Positions 6,347-9,430 of a stretch of 9,430 nucleotides of DNA are shown here, in pieces. Under the pieces are notes generated by a model. That model was not told where the DNA came from. It made no database searches and saw only the letters and a program-made list of their open reading frames with translations. Positions within the stretch are counted from its first letter, which is position 1. Each line of letters opens with the position of its first letter. Both the position numbers and the translations under genes were made by a program. The stretch lies in the NCBI GenBank assembly GCA_017652965.1, contig JAGBZZ010000162.1:1-9430 (forward strand), given 5' to 3'. The stretch is from Clostridia bacterium. GTDB taxonomy: Bacteria > Bacillota_A > Clostridia > Oscillospirales > CAG-272.

Positions 6347-7687
6347 TTATAGCTTGTCGGGCATCTCGTCACCGCGCTGGCGGATCACCATACGGATGGG
6401 CGTGCCCGAAAATCCGAAGGCCGTCCGCAGGCAGTTTTCAAGATAGCGCTGGTAGGAGAAGTGGAAGAGGGCGGCACTGTTGCAGAAGACCACGAAGGTA
6501 GGCGGTGCCACCGAGGCCTCGGTCATATAGTAGATCTTCAGATGCTTGCCCTTGTCGGACGGGGGCTGGACACGGGTAATGGCATCATTGAGAAGGTCGT
6601 TCAGCATACCCGTGGTGACCCGCTTGTGCGCCTCGGCATACACCTCAAGGATCTTCTCAAAGAGGATGCCCGTGCGCTGGCCGGTCTTGGCCGAGACGTA
6701 AAAGATGGGGGCGTATGGCATATAGGAAAGAGCGGTACGGATCTTGGTATTGAACTCGTTGACCGTGCTGTTGTCCTTCTCGATAAGATCCCATTTGTTG
6801 ACCACGATGATGGTGGCCTTGCCCGCCTCGTGCGCGATACCGGCGATCTTCTCGTCCTGCTCGGTGATCCCCTCGGCGGCATCGATAAGAAGCAGACACA
6901 CGTCGGCACGCTCGACCGCCATCTTGGCGCGAAGCACCGAGAATTTCTCGATCCTGTCCTCTACCTTGCTTTGGCGGCGGATGCCCGCCGTATCGATGAA
7001 GTTAAAGCGACCAAGCTCGTTCTCAAACTCGGTATCCACGGCATCCCGCGTTGTACCCGGGATGTTCGAAACGATCTGTCTTTCCTCGCCGATGAGGCGA
7101 TTGACAAGCGAGGATTTCCCCGCATTCGGCTTTCCGATGACGGCAACCGAAACGGCACCGTCATCCTCCCGGCGCTCCTCCTCGGAGGGGAGAAGCGAGA
7201 CCACCTCGTCAAGCAGATCGCCCGAGCCCGTCCCGTGCAGAGAGGAAAGTGCGATGGGGTCGCGCTCAAAGCCCAGCTCGTAGAACTCGTAAAACTCATA
7301 CGGCAGATCGCCCACGCGGTCGATCTTATTGATGGCAATGACGATCGGCTTGCCCGACTTTTTCAGCATGACGGCAATATCGCGGTCATCGGCTGTCAGC
7401 CCCGCGTGGATATCGCACAAAAAGATGATCACGTCGGCGCTGGCAATGGCCACCTCGGCCTGCATGCGCATCTTGGCCAGGATGACGTCGTCGGTCTTCG
7501 GCTCGATACCGCCGGTATCCACCAGAAGAAAGCTGCGCCCGTTCCACTCGGCGTCTCCGTAGATGCGATCCCGCGTGACACCCGGGGTGTCCTCCACGAT
7601 CGAGCGGCGCTCGCCGATCAGCTTATTAAACAGGGTGCTTTTCCCCACATTCGGCCGTCCTACAACGGCCACAACAGGCTTTCCCAT
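6347..7687 (-). CDS. der: Ribosome-associated GTPase Der (EngA), double G domain
   Basis: A complete 446-residue Der/EngA, the bacterial GTPase with two tandem G domains, needed for 50S subunit maturation. Domain 1 has GRPNVGKS (10-17), DTGG (57-60) and NKID (120-123). Domain 2 has GKPNAGKS (185-192), DTAG (232-235), NKWD (297-300) and SAKTG (332-336). The KH-like domain (about 355-440) binds rRNA and carries the conserved GTPIR at 428-432. The start is the ATG at 7685-7687; GGGAGG (7694-7699) is 6 nt upstream and directly follows the stop of the radical SAM gene, while a 20-residue longer reading would overlap that gene and is rejected. The stop codon is 10 nt before the obg start. Coupled translation of all three genes is likely. 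Confidence 0.98.
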   Translation of the reverse strand: MGKPVVAVVGRPNVGKSTLFNKLIGERRSIVEDTPGVTRDRIYGDAEWNGRSFLLVDTGGIEPKTDDVILAKMRMQAEVAIASADVIIFLCDIHAGLTADDRDIAVMLKKSGKPIVIAINKIDRVGDLPYEFYEFYELGFERDPIALSSLHGTGSGDLLDEVVSLLPSEEERREDDGAVSVAVIGKPNAGKSSLVNRLIGEERQIVSNIPGTTRDAVDTEFENELGRFNFIDTAGIRRQSKVEDRIEKFSVLRAKMAVERADVCLLLIDAAEGITEQDEKIAGIAHEAGKATIIVVNKWDLIEKDNSTVNEFNTKIRTALSYMPYAPIFYVSAKTGQRTGILFEKILEVYAEAHKRVTTGMLNDLLNDAITRVQPPSDKGKHLKIYYMTEASVAPPTFVVFCNSAALFHFSYQRYLENCLRTAFGFSGTPIRMVIRQRGDEMPDKL

Positions 7688-7700
7688 AGTTATCCTCCCT

Positions 7701-9005
7701 TCAATCCTCACCGAGAAGCGCGTCCACAAAGGCCGCGCCGTCCTCACCGATAAAGGCGATCCTCACACCAAGCTTCTCCTCCAGCTCCCGGGGAGACATG
7801 CCGCAAAGGAAAAGGTCGCCCTCCGCCCGCAGCATACTGCGTGAAAGCAGAAGCACCTCGCCAAGCGGAAGCCCTGCAAGCTGCTCGGCCACGTCGTGCC
7901 CTGTGAGAAGCCCTGCTACGGTGACGCTTTCGCCAAACCAATGATTTCTTATCTCGTAAACGTTACTTGTCAAATTCCCATGCTTTGCGGCAACCTTCTC
8001 GGCTATTTCGCGCAGCATCGGGGCGGCGGCAAGCCCGGTTGCCACCGAAACCGTGCGCTGTGGGCGCGGCACGCACGCATATCCCTCAAGGCAAGCCTCG
8101 GCCTCCTCGTAAAACGAGCGAAGCATACCGACGCCGTTTTCCATCTGCGGATATTCCTCATACGCCTCCTCGGGCGGAAGCGGCCGCCCTGCACGCAGGT
8201 AGAGCTCGTCGGCCGCAAACAGGAGGCGCGAGCCCTTGTCCGCGTAGTGACGGGTGGCAAAGGCCTCGATCATATCGAGGACCTCGCCCGCCTCCTCCTT
8301 CGTGTAGGCGGTCAGCGGATACAGCCCCTCGCGGTGTGCCGTCAGCCCCGCAGGCACGACCGACACGCTGTCAAGCGCGGGGTAAAGGCGGGAAAGATCC
8401 TGCATCGAGCGCAGAAGCTCTTCCCCATCGTTGATGCCGCGGCACAGGACGATCTGCGCACGCAGGGTGATGCCCGCCTCTGCCAGGCGGTCAAGGTAGG
8501 ACAGCACCTCGCCCGCACGCTTGTTGCGCATCATACGGACGCGCAGCTCGGGGTTTGTGGTATGCACCGACACGTTGATGGGCGAGATGTGCATCTCGAT
8601 GATGCGGTCGATGTCCTCGTCGGTCAGATTGGTCAGCGTAACGTAATTGCCATGGAGAAAGGAAAGGCGCGCATCGTCATCCTTAAAATACAAGGACTCC
8701 CGCATCCCGCGCGGCAGCTGGTCGATAAAGCAGAAGATGCAGCCGTTGCGGCAGGACTGCTTTTTGTCCATCAGCGCCGTCTCAAACCCAAGGCCGATGT
8801 CGTCATAGATCTCCTTGCGGATCTTTTTCGTAATGATCCTCTCACCGCGGTGCAGGGTCAGCACCACCGTCTCCTCGGCCAGGTAAAAGCGATAGTCAAG
8901 CACGTCACGGATCGGATGGCCGTTGACGGTAAGCAGGATATCGCCCACGCGGATCCCACGCCGTGCCGCCCGTGAGCGTGGCGTGACCTCGGTAACTGTA
9001 ACCAT
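7701..9005 (-). CDS. DUF512-family radical SAM protein with N-terminal PDZ domain
   Basis: A 434-residue protein with three parts. A PDZ-like domain (1-60) includes RRGIRVGDILLTVNG at 15-29. The radical SAM core has Cys85, Cys89 and Cys92 in SCRNGCIFCFIDQLP, a CxxxCxxC that binds the 4Fe-4S cluster and S-adenosylmethionine; HGNYVTLTNL (118-127) and the segment SPINVSVHTTNPELR (141-155) are also typical. The C-terminal DUF512 domain (about 220-432) follows. The family is widespread in Clostridia and other Firmicutes as well as Cyanobacteria and its reaction is unknown. It is the first gene of the operon, 13 nt ahead of der, an arrangement I recall as common in Clostridia; this hints at a role near ribosome assembly or RNA/protein modification, which is inference. 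ATG at 9003-9005 with GGGAGG 5 nt upstream. Confidence 0.93.
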   Translation of the reverse strand: MVTVTEVTPRSRAARRGIRVGDILLTVNGHPIRDVLDYRFYLAEETVVLTLHRGERIITKKIRKEIYDDIGLGFETALMDKKQSCRNGCIFCFIDQLPRGMRESLYFKDDDARLSFLHGNYVTLTNLTDEDIDRIIEMHISPINVSVHTTNPELRVRMMRNKRAGEVLSYLDRLAEAGITLRAQIVLCRGINDGEELLRSMQDLSRLYPALDSVSVVPAGLTAHREGLYPLTAYTKEEAGEVLDMIEAFATRHYADKGSRLLFAADELYLRAGRPLPPEEAYEEYPQMENGVGMLRSFYEEAEACLEGYACVPRPQRTVSVATGLAAAPMLREIAEKVAAKHGNLTSNVYEIRNHWFGESVTVAGLLTGHDVAEQLAGLPLGEVLLLSRSMLRAEGDLFLCGMSPRELEEKLGVRIAFIGEDGAAFVDALLGED

Positions 9006-9042
9006 ACGATCCTCCCTTCATTTGTCCATAGTCATTCATTAT

Positions 9043-9071
9043 ATTATAGCATATCGGCAAGCTTTTTGCAA
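9043..9071 (-). promoter_or_regulatory. Promoter of the DUF512-der-obg operon
   Basis: On the minus strand, TTGCAA (9066-9071) and a perfect TATAAT (9043-9048) are 17 bp apart, and TGC before the -10 gives an extended -10. The -10 lies 37 nt upstream of the DUF512 start codon. The -35 matches the TTGACA consensus at four of six positions. Confidence 0.78.
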
Positions 9072-9112
9072 GAGCGTTTTTTAGACGGTCGAAAACTGCC
9101 GATAAGGACAAG

Positions 9113-9150
9113 TAAAAAGCCCGGAGGTGGGAGTCACGCCTCCGACCGGG
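9113..9150 (-). terminator. Minus-strand terminator-like hairpin upstream of the operon promoter
   Basis: Read on the minus strand, CGGAGG (9139-9144) pairs with CCTCCG (9122-9127) around an 11-nt loop, with further CC/GG pairing across a bulge, then GGC and TTTTT (9114-9118). It lies about 42 nt before the -35 box, so it would stop transcripts coming from the right and insulate the operon promoter. It implies a transcript from beyond 9150, either a gene off the window or a non-coding RNA. Confidence 0.6.
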
Positions 9151-9430
9151 ATTTCCGCCCCTGCGCCGCTTTCTCAAAGGATCTCGCGGAGCAGAAATTG
9201 TGTGAGACGGGTGAGCAAAGAGAAAACGCCACGGTGGGCGCGGAGAGGGTATTCTTTGCCAACGCCCCTCTCCGTCGGCTTCGCCGCCACCTCTCCCAAA
9301 GGGCGAGGCTTCCGTAGCCACGGCTTTCGCTACTCTACCTTTGCCGTCGTGAGTAGCCGAGGAAGGATAACCGTAGCCTCCCTCCGGGAGGTAGCGAAGC
9401 GGCGCGAGGGGAGTGAATGACACGCCGGGG
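9151..9430. repeat. Gene-free stretch dense in inverted repeats, possible dispersed repeat element
   Basis: I see no credible gene here; the open frames lack ribosome sites and have simple Arg/Pro/Gly-rich translations. Instead there are several hairpins close together: CGGAGAGGG (9241-9249) with CCCTCTCCG (9266-9274); CGGC-TTC-GCCG near 9275-9286; CCTCTCCC (9290-9297) with GGGCGAGG (9301-9308), one mismatch; GCTACTC (9329-9335) with GAGTAGC (9351-9357); and the perfect CCTCCC-TCC-GGGAGG (9377-9391). The CCGTAGCC octamer occurs at 9312-9319 and again at 9371-9378. From memory, GC-rich palindromic repeats of this style are scattered between genes in gut Clostridia. The element continues past the right edge. 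Confidence 0.5.

Noticed and set aside
6337..6372. Upstream in-frame start for obg adding 12 residues
   Set aside because: It would overlap the end of der, and the MFIDS start has AAGGAG at proper spacing and the conserved Obg N-terminus.
7688..7747. Upstream in-frame start for der adding 20 residues
   Set aside because: It would overlap the DUF512 gene; MGKPVVAVVGRPNVGKS is the usual Der beginning with GGGAGG just before it.
6461..7753. Plus-strand open frame of 430 codons opposite der
   Set aside because: Der is complete on the minus strand with both G domains; the antisense frame has no recognisable domain.
7896..8975. Plus-strand open frame of 359 codons opposite the DUF512 gene
   Set aside because: The minus-strand protein has intact PDZ and radical SAM motifs; this frame is a by-product of codon bias.
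9066..9420. Two overlapping plus-strand frames (83 and 97 codons) in the right-end stretch
   Set aside because: No ribosome site before their start codons, no family resemblance, and they read through the hairpin repeats.
8905..9423. Minus-strand open frame of 172 codons across the operon promoter
   Set aside because: It overlaps the DUF512 start, the promoter and the hairpin cluster, and its translation is low-complexity Arg/Gly/Pro-rich.
1..9430. CRISPR array, tRNA, rRNA, transposase or prophage genes
   Set aside because: I saw no regularly spaced direct repeats, no tRNA-like cloverleaf with conserved arms, and no mobile-element proteins in any frame.

Overview
The window looks like chromosomal DNA of a GC-rich, Gram-positive anaerobe of the class Clostridia, probably a gut lineage. 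This rests on the strong GGAGG-type ribosome binding sites, consensus sigma-A promoters, a YtvI-like membrane protein, a full-length Obg with its C-terminal domain, and a DUF512 radical SAM gene next to der. It is an inference from gene content, not a taxonomic assignment.

Left part (1-1828): a truncated AI-2E/YtvI-type membrane protein gene runs off the left edge on the minus strand. It diverges from a small cyclophilin-type peptidyl-prolyl isomerase gene (plus strand). The cyclophilin converges on an AraC-family regulator (minus strand), with a bidirectional hairpin terminator between them.

Middle (1829-4946): the AraC gene diverges from a two-gene operon of Gfo/Idh/MocA-family NAD(P)-dependent oxidoreductases. 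The likely reading is a small, locally regulated sugar or polyol dehydrogenase cassette. The substrate cannot be read from sequence, and no transporter or glycosidase for it lies in the window. A strong hairpin terminator follows, then a near-perfect promoter driving a single EamA/DMT-type membrane transporter gene. In the operon's 3' flank there is also a good promoter pointing backwards, a possible antisense transcription start.

Right part (4991-9071): a minus-strand operon DUF512 (PDZ plus radical SAM) - der - obg, with 10-13 nt gaps and ribosome binding sites touching or overlapping the preceding stop codons. Der and Obg are both GTPases of 50S subunit assembly, so this is a ribosome-biogenesis operon carrying an uncharacterised radical SAM protein as first gene. 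It has a clear promoter just upstream and converges on the DMT transporter gene, again with a bidirectional terminator whose sequence resembles the first one.

Right end (9072-9430): no convincing gene. This stretch holds a minus-strand terminator-like hairpin and several close-set inverted repeats that look like a dispersed non-coding repeat element.

Most of the window is ordinary. The points most worth checking are the antisense promoter at 3911-3939, the repeat-rich right end, the paired look-alike terminators, the atypical second oxidoreductase, and the DUF512-der-obg linkage. I do not see a clear novel biological system.
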